A DNA stretch of 64,000 bases from Halomonas huangheensis (GCF_001431725.1 NZ_CP013106.1:496001-560000); one strand, 5' to 3'. Shown: positions 9,261 to 20,085, counted from the stretch's first letter. A program made the numbers and translations. Notes: generated by a model not told the origin, from the letters alone.

Positions 9261-10355
9261 TTGAGTGAATTTGTCGTCGTTGGTGGTGGTGTCATCGGCC
9301 TGATGACCACGTTGCAACTGGCTGATGCTGGTCATCAGGTCACGGTCATCGAACGTGGTGTCTGCGGGCGAGAATCCTCCTGGGCGGGCGGTGGTATCGT
9401 CTCGCCGCTGTATCCCTGGCGCTACAGTGCGGCGGTGTCCCGCCTGGCCTCCTGGTCTGAAGGAGCCTATCCGGAGCTGGCCTACCGATTGCTGGAAGAA
9501 ACGCGCATTGACCCGGAATATCGCCAGAAGGGTCTGCTCTATTTGCGCGTCGATGATGAGGAGCGCGCGTTGCAGTGGGCGCGCCAGGTTGGCAAGCCAC
9601 TATCGCGCGTCGGCTCCGAGGTGATTTATGCCAAGGAGCCCGCTGCCTGCCCAGGTGTCGATCAGGCACTGTGGATGCCGACCCTCGGTAGTATTCGCAA
9701 TCCGCGGTTGATGCAGGCCTTGCGTGCACGCCTGGACAACATGCCAGGCGTGTCGATTCTCGAAGGCTGTGACGTAACTGCCATGGTGAGTGAACGCCAG
9801 CGTGTCGTGGCGATTGAAACGTCGCAGGGGAGGGTCGCAGCGGATCAAGTAGTGATCTGTGGTGGGGCCTGGAGCGCGCAGCTACTGGAAATGGCTGGGG
9901 TACAACTCCCGGTACGGCCGGTGAAGGGACAGATGTTGCTGTTCAAGGCTCGCCCCGGATTGGTCGAGCGTGTGGTGTTGATGGATGGGCGTTATGTTAT
10001 CCCGCGTGCCGATGGTCGCGTGTTGGCGGGGTCAACGCTCGAGGAAGCCGGGTTCGACAAGCAGACTGATGATCAGGCGCGCGAGTCGCTGAGAGCCAGC
10101 GCCTGCGCGATCATTCCTGCTCTGGCGGACTACGAGATCGAGCATCACTGGGCAGGGTTGCGCCCGGGGTCGCCGGATGGGGTGCCGTTCATCGGACGTG
10201 CGCCAGGCTGGGACAACCTGCATGTCAATGCCGGCCAGTATCGTAACGGTCTGGTGTTGGCACCGGCATCCACGCGTCTGTTGGTTGATCTGCTGCTGGA
10301 TCGCCCAACGATCATCGACCCCGCCCCCTATTCTCTGGAAGGGCGAGTTTGTTGA
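9261..10355 (+). CDS. thiO: FAD-dependent glycine oxidase ThiO
   Basis: A 364-aa DAO-family flavoenzyme that oxidises glycine to the imine used for the thiazole ring of thiamine. It begins with the Rossmann motif VVVGGGVIGLMT (residues 5-16) followed by Glu31 for ribose binding. ESSWAGGGIVSPLYPW and the C-terminal HHWAGLRPGSPDGVPFIG and GQYRNGLVLAPA are typical of ThiO. The start codon is TTG (9261), preceded by GGGGG. thiO adjoins fimT in Pseudomonas as well, so synteny supports the call. A GCATC-CGCT-GATGC hairpin lies in the fimT-thiO promoter gap. Confidence 0.9.
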   Translation: MSEFVVVGGGVIGLMTTLQLADAGHQVTVIERGVCGRESSWAGGGIVSPLYPWRYSAAVSRLASWSEGAYPELAYRLLEETRIDPEYRQKGLLYLRVDDEERALQWARQVGKPLSRVGSEVIYAKEPAACPGVDQALWMPTLGSIRNPRLMQALRARLDNMPGVSILEGCDVTAMVSERQRVVAIETSQGRVAADQVVICGGAWSAQLLEMAGVQLPVRPVKGQMLLFKARPGLVERVVLMDGRYVIPRADGRVLAGSTLEEAGFDKQTDDQARESLRASACAIIPALADYEIEHHWAGLRPGSPDGVPFIGRAPGWDNLHVNAGQYRNGLVLAPASTRLLVDLLLDRPTIIDPAPYSLEGRVC

Positions 10356-10416
10356 AGGGCACGTCGTTTGCGGGGCGTGTCACTTCTGTCCGCTGAGGTG
10401 ATCGGCTCGGCGGCGA

Positions 10417-10680
10417 TCAGTCGTCGCCGGCCTCTGATTGCTCGTCGATATACTTGTCGCGATGATCGCCACAGCAGAACCATTCGCCTCGGGCACGCAT
10501 GGCTTCCTGCTCGGGAACATGGACCTTGCACCAGGCGCAGCGCACCATGCTGCCGCCGTCATGGGAGCTGAGCTTTTCCTTGTCATGCTCCAGTTTCCAC
10601 TGGCGATACATGCGATAGAGGCGCAGCCCGGCAAATAGCACCACGGCGAAGATAATCAGGCGAATAATCAATAGGTTCAT
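10417..10680 (-). CDS. Small membrane-anchored protein with Cys motifs (PP0621 family)
   Basis: An 87-aa protein. Residues 2-20 form one transmembrane helix, followed by a basic/polar stretch and then a cysteine cluster: CAWCKVHVP (CxxC) and WFCCGDHRDKY. This arrangement matches the uncharacterised PP0621 family of gammaproteobacteria; the cysteines suggest a small metal-binding knuckle. I chose ATG 10680 (MNLLIIRLI) because GGAGTAAGG sits just upstream. It lies between thiO and nadE, transcribed opposite to both. The function is unknown. Confidence 0.8.
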   Translation of the reverse strand: MNLLIIRLIIFAVVLFAGLRLYRMYRQWKLEHDKEKLSSHDGGSMVRCAWCKVHVPEQEAMRARGEWFCCGDHRDKYIDEQSEAGDD

Positions 10681-10823
10681 CCTTACTCCACAGGTGCGTG
10701 ACACCGTTCATTGGCCGGTTGGCACAAAGGTATCATGCTTGTTGACGCTTCCCTTTGCCAGTGAGCAGTCCATGCGGGACAATGAGGGTTCTTCCTTCCG
10801 ATTCTCGAGAGATTTCTCAGCCC

Positions 10824-12455
10824 ATGCAAGACCTGACCCTGGTGATGGCGCAACTCGACCCATTGGTTGGCGACATCCCCGGTAATGCCGACCGGGCCAT
10901 CGAAACGGTACGCGAGGCCTACCTCGAACATGGCGCCGATGTGGTTGTGCTGCCGGAACTCTTTCTGACGGGCTATCCGCCTGAAGACCTGCTGCTGCGG
11001 CCATCAATGGAAACACGCCTGCGCGACGCGCGTGCGCGGATGGCCGCCAAGGTGGTCAAGGACGTGATGGTTGTCGTCGGTTATCCGGGCCGCCGTGAAG
11101 GGCAGCTCTACAATATGGCCGGTGTGCTCTACAACGGCGAGTGGATTGCCGAGTATGCCAAGCAGGCGCTGCCCAACTATCAGGTGTTCGACGAGCAGCG
11201 TTACTTTGCTGCTGGAACTCAGCCGCTGGTTGTCGAACACAAGGGTGCGCGGCTCGGCATTCTGATCTGCGAGGACATATGGAAGGAGCAGCCGGTACGT
11301 CAGGCACGTGACGCCGGGGCTGATATCCTGGTGACGCTCAATGCTTCTCCCTACCATCAGAACAAGCCGTCCGAGCGCCTGCGTCTGCTCGAGGAGCGGG
11401 CGCGTGATGTGGCCTTGCCGATTGTCTACGTCAACCAGATCGGTGGCCAGGATGAACTGGTCTTCGATGGCGGCTCGTGCTGTGTCGATGCCCACGGCAA
11501 GCTGGCGGTGCAGGCCCCGCACTGGGATATCTGGCTGCGTCCGGTGCAGTTTATCCAGGAGCAGGGCCAATGGGTGCCCCGTGAAGGGGAAGTGGATCTC
11601 GATGTCAGCCCCGAAGAGGACCTCTACAGTGCGCTGGTGACCGGCCTGCGTGACTACGTCAACAAGAGCGGCTTCCAGGGCGTTGTGCTGGGGTTGTCCG
11701 GTGGGATCGATTCGGCGCTGTCGTTGGCGATTGCCGTGGATGCATTGGGACCACAACGCGTGCATGCGGTGATGATGCCCTATCATTATACAGCGGATAT
11801 CTCACGCGCAGACGCTGCTGAGCAGGCAAAGCTGTTGGGCGTCAATTATGAGGTGCTGCCGATCGCACCGATGGTCGAGTCCTTCATGAACACGCTTGCC
11901 GAGAGCTTCGAGGGCACCGAGCGCGATACCACCGAAGAGAATCTGCAGTCTCGCTGCCGTGGCGTACTGTTGATGGCGCTGTCCAACAAGAAGGGGCTGA
12001 TGGTGCTGACTACCGGCAACAAGAGTGAGATGGCGGTCGGTTACGCCACTCTCTATGGCGATATGGTCGGCGGTTACAATGCCATCAAGGATGTCTACAA
12101 GACCTGGGTGTACCGGCTCGCACGCTGGCGCAACACCGAGTCGCTGGTCATCCCGCAGCGGGTGATTGATCGTCCGCCGTCGGCAGAGCTGGCGCCGGAT
12201 CAGCAGGATAGTGATTCACTGCCGGACTACGACACCCTCGATGCCATTCTGGTGCGTTACATTGAAGGCGATATGAGTGCCGAAGCGATCATCGAGGCAG
12301 GCTTCGCTGCAGAGGACGTCTACCGGGTGGTCAAACTGGTGGATCGCTGTGAATACAAGCGACGCCAGGCTCCGGTCGGTGTGCGTGTGACACAGCGTGG
12401 CTTTGGACGTGATCGTCGCTATCCGATCGTCAATGGCTGGCAGCCCGGCAACTGA
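10824..12455 (+). CDS. nadE: Glutamine-dependent NAD+ synthetase
   Basis: A 543-aa two-domain enzyme converting deamido-NAD+ to NAD+. The N-terminal nitrilase-type glutaminase domain shows the triad Glu45 (LPELFLTGYP), Lys113 (KQALPNYQVFDE) and Cys149 (ILICEDIW). The C-terminal synthetase domain has the ATP-pyrophosphatase loop SGGIDS (292-297) and TTGNKSE. The start at ATG 10824 (MQDLTLVMAQ) matches the family; upstream in-frame starts are less likely. It ends with a strong shared terminator before bamD. Confidence 0.96.
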   Translation: MQDLTLVMAQLDPLVGDIPGNADRAIETVREAYLEHGADVVVLPELFLTGYPPEDLLLRPSMETRLRDARARMAAKVVKDVMVVVGYPGRREGQLYNMAGVLYNGEWIAEYAKQALPNYQVFDEQRYFAAGTQPLVVEHKGARLGILICEDIWKEQPVRQARDAGADILVTLNASPYHQNKPSERLRLLEERARDVALPIVYVNQIGGQDELVFDGGSCCVDAHGKLAVQAPHWDIWLRPVQFIQEQGQWVPREGEVDLDVSPEEDLYSALVTGLRDYVNKSGFQGVVLGLSGGIDSALSLAIAVDALGPQRVHAVMMPYHYTADISRADAAEQAKLLGVNYEVLPIAPMVESFMNTLAESFEGTERDTTEENLQSRCRGVLLMALSNKKGLMVLTTGNKSEMAVGYATLYGDMVGGYNAIKDVYKTWVYRLARWRNTESLVIPQRVIDRPPSAELAPDQQDSDSLPDYDTLDAILVRYIEGDMSAEAIIEAGFAAEDVYRVVKLVDRCEYKRRQAPVGVRVTQRGFGRDRRYPIVNGWQPGN

Positions 12456-12479
12456 GATTCATGGACGCGCGGGTAAAGA

Positions 12480-12511
12480 AAACCCCTGCAGGCACAAGCC
12501 TGCAGGGGTTT
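12480..12511. terminator. Bidirectional terminator between nadE and bamD
   Basis: Perfect 14-bp stem AAACCCCTGCAGGC / GCCTGCAGGGGTTT with loop ACAA. It has flanking A and T runs on both sides, so it can end transcription of both convergent genes. Confidence 0.9.
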
Positions 12512-12533
12512 CTTGTCATTGGCGATGCCGCGA

Positions 12534-13349
12534 TCAGGCGCTGATGGACCCGTCGACGTATTTCGGGTCGAAACGACGACCGTCGAGACGCTCGTTGTCG
12601 GGATCATTCTCGATCAGCACGCGCAGGGTCTCGCTGGCACGATCCTTCATGCCAAGTCCCATGTAGCCCTCAACCATCACCGCCAGTGCATCGCGGGTGG
12701 CTTCCGACTGCGGATAGTTCTCGATAACCCAGCGACCACGCTCGACAGCGGCCAGATAGGCCTTCTTGCGCAGGTAGAAGTCGGCGACATGCATCTCGTG
12801 CTCTGCCAGCAGGTTACGCAGATAGATGATGCGTTGACGGGCATCCGGTGCGTATTGGCTGTTGGGGTAGCGATTGATCAGGTCGGTGAAGTCGGAATAG
12901 GCATCACGCGTGGCACCGAGGTCGCGCTGCGAGATGTCGATGAGCTTCAGTGCTTCGAGGCTGAAGCGACCCGCCTGCCAGGCGGCGAGGCCGCGCATGT
13001 AGTAGGCATAGTCGACCTGCGAATGATTGGGGTGCAGGCGGATGAAGCGACTGGCAGCGGCGCGAGCGGCTTCCCAGTCATCGATCTGGTAGTAGGTATA
13101 GATCAGCTCGAGCTGCGCCTGTTCCGCGTAGTCCCCGAATGGGAAACGCGTATCAATGGCTTCAAGGCGGTTTTGTGCAGTAGTGTAGCTGCCGGTCTCG
13201 AGTGCTTCGCGGCCTTCCTCGTACAACTGGCGCTCCGCGACACCGTCATAGCGGTCTTCTTCAACGTCGTTACTGGCACAGCCGGCAAGAACGGCGCCCA
13301 TCAGCACCAGGGCGCCCAGGCGAACAGCGGGAGAAGTGATAACGCGCAT
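12534..13349 (-). CDS. bamD: Outer membrane protein assembly factor BamD (lipoprotein)
   Basis: BamD is the essential lipoprotein of the BAM complex that folds beta-barrel proteins into the outer membrane. The 271-aa protein has a signal peptide with lipobox LAGC (cysteine 24). It then has TPR-type repeats, for example YEEGREALETGSYTTAQNRLE, the conserved RFPFGDYAEQAQLELIY, and YPNSQYAPDARQR. I chose ATG 13349 because GAGGAAC precedes it and the lipobox is well placed. It is divergent from rluD, as in many gammaproteobacteria. Confidence 0.95.
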   Translation of the reverse strand: MRVITSPAVRLGALVLMGAVLAGCASNDVEEDRYDGVAERQLYEEGREALETGSYTTAQNRLEAIDTRFPFGDYAEQAQLELIYTYYQIDDWEAARAAASRFIRLHPNHSQVDYAYYMRGLAAWQAGRFSLEALKLIDISQRDLGATRDAYSDFTDLINRYPNSQYAPDARQRIIYLRNLLAEHEMHVADFYLRKKAYLAAVERGRWVIENYPQSEATRDALAVMVEGYMGLGMKDRASETLRVLIENDPDNERLDGRRFDPKYVDGSISA

Positions 13350-13507
13350 CTTGTTCCTCGTTTCAAACAACCCGGGTCGGCCGTGGTAGAATCGGCCGTG
13401 ATCCGCCCACTATAAAGCACCTTGCGAGGAAACGCAGTCATCAGGGCTTGATGATGATGAGTTTTGCGTTGTGGTGCACCGTTTACAGGGGAGCTTTCCT
13501 CCGCATC

Positions 13508-14463
<956 letters not shown>

Positions 14464-14467
<4 letters not shown>

Positions 14468-15219
14468 GTGATGCACCGGAGCTACGCCCGACTCTGATTC
14501 GACCCGACTGGCCGGCGCCGGCGTCGGTGGGGGCTTTCGTCACCACGCGAGAGACTGGTCCGAGCCAGGGGGATTTCGCCGGCTTCAACTCTGCGTCGCA
14601 TGTTGGGGACAATCCGGAGCATGTTGCTCTATGTCGCCGCCTGCTGCGCAAGGAAGTGGGTGATGAGCGTCCCCTACTGTGGCTCGATCAGGTGCACGGT
14701 GCCAGCGTGCAGCAGGAATGGAGCGATGCCGCGCCACAGGCGGACGCGTCGATGGCGACCAGCACTGACTATGGCTGCGTGGTGCTTACCGCCGATTGTC
14801 TGCCGGTGTTCTTCTGCGACAAGTCCGGTGAGCGTGTGGCAGTGGCCCATGCCGGCTGGAGGAGTCTGGCGGGCGGTGTCCTTGAGGCCACTGTAGCTGC
14901 CATGGGAGTGGCGCCTGAATCACTGCTGGCGTGGTTGGGTCCGGCCATTTCCAATGCCCAGTTCGAAGTGGGGCCGGAAGTGCGCGAGGCGTTTTGTGGG
15001 GTACACCCGGAAGCGGCCAGCGCCTTCGATCCCAGCCCCTACCGCCTTGGCCATCATATGGGCGATCTCTACAAGCTGGCACGGCTGCGTCTTGAACGGC
15101 TGGGCTTATCGCACATCAGTGGCGGGCACTTCTGTACCGTGTGCGAATCGCGTTTCTACTCCTTCCGTCGCGATGATGGTGTGACCGGACGCATGGCCAG
15201 TGTGATCTGGCTGCGCTAG
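14464..15219 (+). CDS. pgeF: Peptidoglycan editing factor PgeF (YfiH, laccase-domain protein)
   Basis: A 251-aa cytoplasmic protein of the YfiH/CNF1 family. The metal-site residues are visible: His78 in QVHGA, Cys112 in TADCLPVFF and His129 in VAHAGWRSL. The C-terminus carries GGHFCTVCESRFYSFRRD. In E. coli this protein removes misincorporated L-Ser from UDP-MurNAc precursors; the older annotation is polyphenol oxidase. The rluD-pgeF-clpB order matches E. coli. Confidence 0.93.
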
Positions 15220-15290
15220 TGCCACCTGTTGCGTAAGCCTGTTGCAGCATTGTCCGGCGGGTCTGGTCAGTAAAGAATGTTCAAATCGAT

Positions 15291-15324
15291 AACGCCGCTG
15301 CCCGGTATTCCCGGCGGCGGCGTT
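15291..15324 (+). terminator. Hairpin in the pgeF-clpB gap
   Basis: AACGCCGC pairs with GCGGCGTT across an 18-nt C/G-rich interior, followed by GTTCGTTC. It may end the rluD-pgeF transcript. The T run is weak, hence moderate confidence. The rest of the 306-bp gap holds the clpB promoter and leader. Confidence 0.45.
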
Positions 15325-15426
15325 GTTCGTTCAGTGTCACATTATCCCGCTATGCTGATGCTCAAGCTGCAACAGGACCTGGTCGACCAAGCCCTCCGGT
15401 TGGCGGTAGAAACGGGCAAGCTGGCC

Positions 15427-15455
15427 CTTGAAAGTCTGCTTGCTCACCGCCATAT
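15427..15455 (+). promoter_or_regulatory. Sigma-32 (RpoH) heat-shock promoter of clpB
   Basis: CTTGAA (15427-15432) and CGCCATAT (15448-15455) are separated by 15 nt. This is one mismatch from the enterobacterial sigma-32 consensus CTTGAA / CCCCATNT with the preferred spacing. It lies about 70 bp upstream of the clpB start. The rpoH gene itself is at 56768-57637. Confidence 0.82.
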
Positions 15456-15458
15456 CAT

Positions 15459-15478
15459 CTGTCAAGAAACATTGACAG
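15459..15478 (+). other. Inverted repeat in the clpB leader
   Basis: CTGTCAA and TTGACAG form a perfect 7-bp stem with a 6-nt A-rich loop, at the expected start of the heat-shock transcript. It could stabilise the 5' end or act as an operator. Its function is unknown. Confidence 0.5.
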
Positions 15479-15525
15479 GGTCAAGCGCCGCGTCCGATCG
15501 CGGTGCCATCCCGAAGGAGATAGCG

Positions 15526-18114
15526 ATGCGATTCGACAAGTTTACTGCTCGCCTGCAACACGCTGTAGCGGACGCTCAGTCCCTCGCCGTAGGCCATGGA
15601 CACAATCAACTTGAGCCTGCACATCTGCTGCTGGCGTTGCTGGATACTCGTGACACGGGCGTCAAGGCACTGGTCCAGAAGGCCGGTGGCGATGCCAATC
15701 GTCTGCGTGATGCCCTCGTCGGCCAGATTGATGATCTGCCGAAGGTCGGTCAGTTCGACGGCGAGGTCCAGCCGTCACGAGAGTTGATTAAACTGTTCAA
15801 CCTTACCGACGCCGAAGCCCAGAAGCGTGGTGACCAGTTCATTGCCAGTGAACTGATCCTGCTGGCGGCGATCGGCATGAAACACCCGGTATCCAAGGCC
15901 TTGAGCGATGCCGGGCTGAGCCGAAAAACGCTGGAAACCACCATCGACAGCGTACGTGGTGGTCAGAATATTGACGATGCCAATGCCGAGGACAAGCGTG
16001 AGGCGCTGGACAAGTACACCCTCGATCTGACCCAGCGTGCTGCCGACGGCAAGCTCGATCCGGTGATTGGCCGCGATGACGAGATTCGCCGTACCATCCA
16101 GGTTCTGCAGCGTCGCACCAAGAATAACCCGGTGTTGATCGGTGAGCCCGGTGTCGGCAAGACCGCCATCGTCGAGGGTCTGGCCAGCCGCATCATCAAT
16201 GGCGAGGTGCCGGAAGGGCTCAAGGATAAGCGCGTATTGTCGTTGGACATGGGGTCACTGCTGGCTGGCGCCAAGTTTCGCGGTGAGTTCGAGGAACGGC
16301 TCAAGTCGGTACTCAATGAGCTGGCTCAGGAAGAGGGCAGGGTAATCCTGTTCATCGATGAGCTGCATACCATGGTGGGTGCGGGAAAGGCCGAAGGGGC
16401 CATGGATGCGGGCAACATGCTCAAGCCTGCGCTGGCGCGTGGGGAGCTGCATTGTGTTGGTGCCACGACGCTCAATGAATATCGTCAATACATCGAGAAG
16501 GACGCGGCTCTGGAGCGTCGTTTCCAGAAGGTGTTGGTCGACGAGCCAAGTGAAGAGGACACCGTGGCTATTCTGCGTGGGCTCAAGGAGCGTTATGAAG
16601 TTCACCATGGGGTGGATATCACTGACGGAGCCATTATTGCCGCGGCAAAGCTTTCGACACGTTACATCACCGACCGCCAGTTGCCGGACAAGGCCATCGA
16701 CCTGATTGATGAGGCTTCATCACGGATCCGTATGGAGCTGGACTCCAAGCCTGAGGAGATGGATCGTCTTGATCGTCGTCTGATTCAGCTCAAGATGGAG
16801 CGTGAACATCTCAAGAAGGAAACCGATGACGCTTCGCGCAAGCGTCTGGAAATGTTGGAAGAGCAGATCAGTGACCTGGAGCGTGAGTACGCCGACCTCG
16901 ACGAGATATGGAAGGCGGAGAAGGCCAGTATTCAAGGGGCTGCGCAGTTCAAGGATGAGTTGGATCGCGCGCGCATCGATCTGGAGCAGGCGCGTCGCCA
17001 GGGCGACCTCGGGCGCATGTCCGAGCTGCAGTATGGGGTGATTCCGGAGCTGGAACGCAAGATTGCCGAAAGCGCCGATGTCGAAGAGGAGGCCTCAGCG
17101 GCTCCCCATCGCCTGCTGCGTTCGAATGTCACCGAGGAAGAAATCGCCGAAGTAGTGTCGCGCTGGACAGGCATTCCGGTGGCGAAGATGCTCGAAGGCG
17201 AGCGTGACAAGCTGCTGCGCATGGAAGAGGCACTGCATGAGCGGGTGATCGGCCAGGATGAGGCAGTCAATGCAGTGGCTAACGCAGTACGACGTTCACG
17301 GGCAGGGCTCGCCGATCCCAATCGGCCCAACGGTTCCTTCCTGTTCCTCGGCCCGACCGGTGTCGGCAAGACGGAGTTGTGCAAGTCACTGGCCAATTTC
17401 CTGTTCGACACCGAAGAGGCCATGGTGCGCATCGATATGTCGGAGTTCATGGAGAAGCACTCGGTGGCTCGATTGATCGGCGCGCCGCCAGGCTATGTCG
17501 GTTACGAGGAAGGTGGCTATCTGACCGAGGCCGTGCGCCGCAAGCCTTATTCCGTGCTGTTGCTTGATGAAGTCGAGAAGGCGCACCCGGATGTCTTCAA
17601 CATTCTGTTGCAGGTGCTGGAGGATGGCCGGCTGACCGATGGTCAGGGACGCACGGTGGACTTCCGCAATACCGTGATCGTCATGACCTCTAACCTCGGT
17701 TCCGATGTCATTCAGCTCTACGGCGGCGATCAGGATGACTACGAGAACATGAAGAACTCGGTGATGGAGGTGGTCGGTACGCACTTCCGCCCCGAGCTGA
17801 TCAACCGCATCGACGAAGTGGTGGTGTTCCATGCCTTGGGGCAGGAGCAGATCCAGGCGATTGCCGGTATTCAGATCGAGCGATTGCGGGCACGTCTGGC
17901 CGAGCACGATCTGGGGCTCGAGCTCAGTGATGAGGCCATGGCACAACTCGCGGTGGTGGGCTTCGACCCGGTCTATGGCGCTCGTCCGCTGAAACGAGCC
18001 ATTCAGAGTCGTATGGAGAACCCGCTGGCCCAGGATCTATTGAGCGGAAGGTTCACGGCAGGGGATATCATCAAGGTGGATGTTGACGATGGCCATCTGG
18101 TGTTCAGCCACTAA
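15526..18114 (+). CDS. clpB: ATP-dependent disaggregase ClpB
   Basis: ClpB is the Hsp100 AAA+ chaperone that, with DnaK, rescues aggregated proteins after heat stress. The protein is 862 aa. The N-terminal Clp repeat domain spans about 1-145. NBD1 has Walker A GEPGVGKT (206-213). A coiled-coil M domain lies around 400-530 (rich in Glu/Arg heptads). NBD2 has Walker A GPTGVGKT (609-616), and GYVGYEEGG is the pore loop. I chose ATG 15526 ([11 protein letters not shown]) because AAGGAGA precedes it; the longer upstream frame contains the promoter. A strong hairpin follows. Confidence 0.97.
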   Translation: MRFDKFTARLQHAVADAQSLAVGHGHNQLEPAHLLLALLDTRDTGVKALVQKAGGDANRLRDALVGQIDDLPKVGQFDGEVQPSRELIKLFNLTDAEAQKRGDQFIASELILLAAIGMKHPVSKALSDAGLSRKTLETTIDSVRGGQNIDDANAEDKREALDKYTLDLTQRAADGKLDPVIGRDDEIRRTIQVLQRRTKNNPVLIGEPGVGKTAIVEGLASRIINGEVPEGLKDKRVLSLDMGSLLAGAKFRGEFEERLKSVLNELAQEEGRVILFIDELHTMVGAGKAEGAMDAGNMLKPALARGELHCVGATTLNEYRQYIEKDAALERRFQKVLVDEPSEEDTVAILRGLKERYEVHHGVDITDGAIIAAAKLSTRYITDRQLPDKAIDLIDEASSRIRMELDSKPEEMDRLDRRLIQLKMEREHLKKETDDASRKRLEMLEEQISDLEREYADLDEIWKAEKASIQGAAQFKDELDRARIDLEQARRQGDLGRMSELQYGVIPELERKIAESADVEEEASAAPHRLLRSNVTEEEIAEVVSRWTGIPVAKMLEGERDKLLRMEEALHERVIGQDEAVNAVANAVRRSRAGLADPNRPNGSFLFLGPTGVGKTELCKSLANFLFDTEEAMVRIDMSEFMEKHSVARLIGAPPGYVGYEEGGYLTEAVRRKPYSVLLLDEVEKAHPDVFNILLQVLEDGRLTDGQGRTVDFRNTVIVMTSNLGSDVIQLYGGDQDDYENMKNSVMEVVGTHFRPELINRIDEVVVFHALGQEQIQAIAGIQIERLRARLAEHDLGLELSDEAMAQLAVVGFDPVYGARPLKRAIQSRMENPLAQDLLSGRFTAGDIIKVDVDDGHLVFSH

Positions 18115-18155
18115 GCTCATCAGCCACTAAGCCCAGGGTGCCCTCTGTCTGATGG

Positions 18156-18206
18156 GAGCGAGCGCTCAACACCCGGCTCGTCTCGGGTAACGAACGCTCG
18201 CTCTTT
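18156..18206 (+). terminator. Terminator after clpB
   Basis: GAGCGAGCG and CGCTCGCTC form a 9-bp outer stem, with an inner ACCCG/CGGGT stem, followed directly by TTT. It lies 41 bp past the clpB stop. Confidence 0.75.
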
Positions 18207-18270
18207 GTGCCTTCAGTGGTGAGGTATTCCAGTTTCATCACGGAGGCACGGCGTCATTCGCTGCGCCCGC

Positions 18271-18343
18271 TATACTGAAAGTCACAGGTTGCGTCCTGTG
18301 ACCCCCCCTTGCCCGCCAGGCCCCCCAACCCGGCGGGTTTTTT
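18271..18343 (+). ncRNA. Candidate small RNA between clpB and the sugar transporter
   Basis: A -10-like TATACT (18271-18276) is followed by a perfect 8-bp hairpin GTCACAGG-TTGCGT-CCTGTGAC (18281-18302). Next comes a C-rich single-stranded stretch, then a textbook intrinsic terminator: CCCGCC (18312-18317) / GGCGGG (18332-18337) and six T. The predicted RNA is about 62 nt. It sits beyond the clpB terminator and before the convergent MFS gene, so it is not simply a clpB tail. There is no convincing -35. The alternative is a second terminator only, serving clpB and, in reverse, the MFS gene. Confidence 0.4.
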
Positions 18344-18366
18344 ATGGGTATTGCCTGACGGAGTGT

Positions 18367-19746
18367 TCAGGCTCGTGCGCGAGCTCCCGACAGATGGATT
18401 CGGCGCAGTTTAACGTTGTCACCTACCAGGTGCTTCTGCAGCTCCTCCAGCGAGACATTGCGGGTCTCTGGCATCAGGAAAAGCACGAAGATCAGTTGCA
18501 GCAGCATCATGATGGCGAAGAAGGCGAACACTGGACCACCGCTGAACGTCCCCAGTACCCAAGGCATCACCAGGGTAATCAGTGCCGCGAATACCCAGTG
18601 GATTGAGCTGCCGAAGGATTGGCCGCGAGCGCGGATATGGTTGGGGAATACCTCGGCAATGAACACCCAGATTACAGCCCCCTGACTGATCGCATGCGCG
18701 GCGATGAATAGTGCCAGCAGCAACGGCACTTCAAGACCACCCAGCGCATTGCTGAAGAAGGCACGCGAGATCAGTATCAGAGACAGCAGGTAGCCAGCAG
18801 AGCCGATGAACAGCAGCGTGCGCCGACCGAAACGGTCGATCAACGACATGCCGATCATGGTAAAGATCAGGTTGACCAGACCTATGCCCGCGGTGGACAA
18901 CAGCGCGGCCTGGCTGCCCAGTTCCGCAGCCTCGAGCACGCGCGGGGCATAGTAGATGATGAAGTTGATGCCGGAGAGCTGGTTGAAGAAGGCGATCATG
19001 AAGGCGAGCAGAATCGGCAGCCGGTAGCGGCGAGAGAAGAAGCGTGCATTGGCAGCGCGCTCTTCGGTTTCGGAAGCACGAATGGTGGCAATTTCCGTAT
19101 CGACATCGGTATCGGGGTTGATCATTCGTAGCACTCGACCGGCTTCCTCGACATTGTTGCGCTTGAGGATCAACCAGCGTGGGCTGCGGGGGACGCGGGT
19201 AATCATCAGCGTGTAGATCAACGCAGGAACGGCCTCGATGCCCAGCATCCAGCGCCAGGCGATACCGGTCTCCATCAGGCTACCGATGAAGTAGTTGGAG
19301 ATGAAGGCCATAAGAATGCCGAAGACGATGTTGAACTGGTACATGGCGACCAGAAAACCGCGATGGCGCGGAGGGGCAATCTCGGAAATGTAGATCGGGG
19401 CTGCGACCGAGGAGATGCCTACACCGATACCACCGATCAGGCGGAAGAAGGCAAAGGTCCATGGATCGACGGCTACCGCGGAGCCGACCGCCGAGACCAG
19501 GTAAAGGATACCGATCAACAGCAAGGTTGTGCGTCGACCGAGGCGGTCAGTAGGCCAGTTGCCGAAGATAGCGCCGAGCACGGTTCCCCACAGGGCCATC
19601 GACATGACCAACAGGCCGTGTTGCAGGTCGCTGAGACCCCAGAGCATTTGAATGGGCTTGTCGGCCCCTGAAATTACTGCAGTATCGAAGCCGAACAGGA
19701 AGCCGGCCAGTGCCACGGTGATGGACCATTGCACGATGCGGGACAT
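18367..19746 (-). CDS. Sugar porter family MFS transporter
   Basis: A 459-aa protein with 12 predicted membrane helices. Sugar-porter signatures are present: DRLGRRTTLL after TM2, PxxPRW-like VPRSPRWLI before the central loop, QLSGINFIIYYAP in TM7, DRFGRRTLL, and the C-terminal PETRNVSLEEL. It resembles XylE/GalP-type H+/sugar symporters; the substrate cannot be told. I chose ATG 19746 because GAGGAAAG precedes it; longer upstream frames run into the operator. A perfect LacI-type palindrome 64 bp upstream suggests sugar-dependent repression by a regulator outside this window. Confidence 0.9.
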   Translation of the reverse strand: MSRIVQWSITVALAGFLFGFDTAVISGADKPIQMLWGLSDLQHGLLVMSMALWGTVLGAIFGNWPTDRLGRRTTLLLIGILYLVSAVGSAVAVDPWTFAFFRLIGGIGVGISSVAAPIYISEIAPPRHRGFLVAMYQFNIVFGILMAFISNYFIGSLMETGIAWRWMLGIEAVPALIYTLMITRVPRSPRWLILKRNNVEEAGRVLRMINPDTDVDTEIATIRASETEERAANARFFSRRYRLPILLAFMIAFFNQLSGINFIIYYAPRVLEAAELGSQAALLSTAGIGLVNLIFTMIGMSLIDRFGRRTLLFIGSAGYLLSLILISRAFFSNALGGLEVPLLLALFIAAHAISQGAVIWVFIAEVFPNHIRARGQSFGSSIHWVFAALITLVMPWVLGTFSGGPVFAFFAIMMLLQLIFVLFLMPETRNVSLEELQKHLVGDNVKLRRIHLSGARARA

Positions 19747-19809
19747 GGGTCTTTCCTCGCTGCTGCTTGTTGCTGTTGTGGTGTCGCAACCTGGGTTTCT
19801 GTTGATTAG

Positions 19810-19823
19810 GTGAATCGATTCAC
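19810..19823. promoter_or_regulatory. LacI-family operator upstream of the sugar transporter
   Basis: GTGAATCGATTCAC is a perfect 14-bp palindrome with the central CG typical of LacI/GalR operators. A weaker relative, CTGAATCGTGTCAC, lies at 19897-19910. Both are in the promoter gap of the transporter. The remaining gap sequence to about 20085 holds a CCGGATATCCGG palindrome (about 20022) and nothing coding. Confidence 0.65.
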
Positions 19824-20085
19824 TTGCCGATGTCACTGATCTCGCAACAGTGCCGTCAGGAATTGGCCAGAAGGATGGTGCGGGTCGGGAAGTTGGCTGA
19901 ATCGTGTCACTTGATCTATTACAGCAGGCCAGCAACGGAGATGCGACTTTCATGACTTAGACATTGGTCGAGTCGGTTATGTGTCGCGGGTCTCAAGGCA
20001 GTCGCAGATAGCAACCCCGGCGCCGGATATCCGGAATCCAGGCGCAAAAAAATTGCTCCTGAACTCCCCTTGTGCGTAACGGCGG

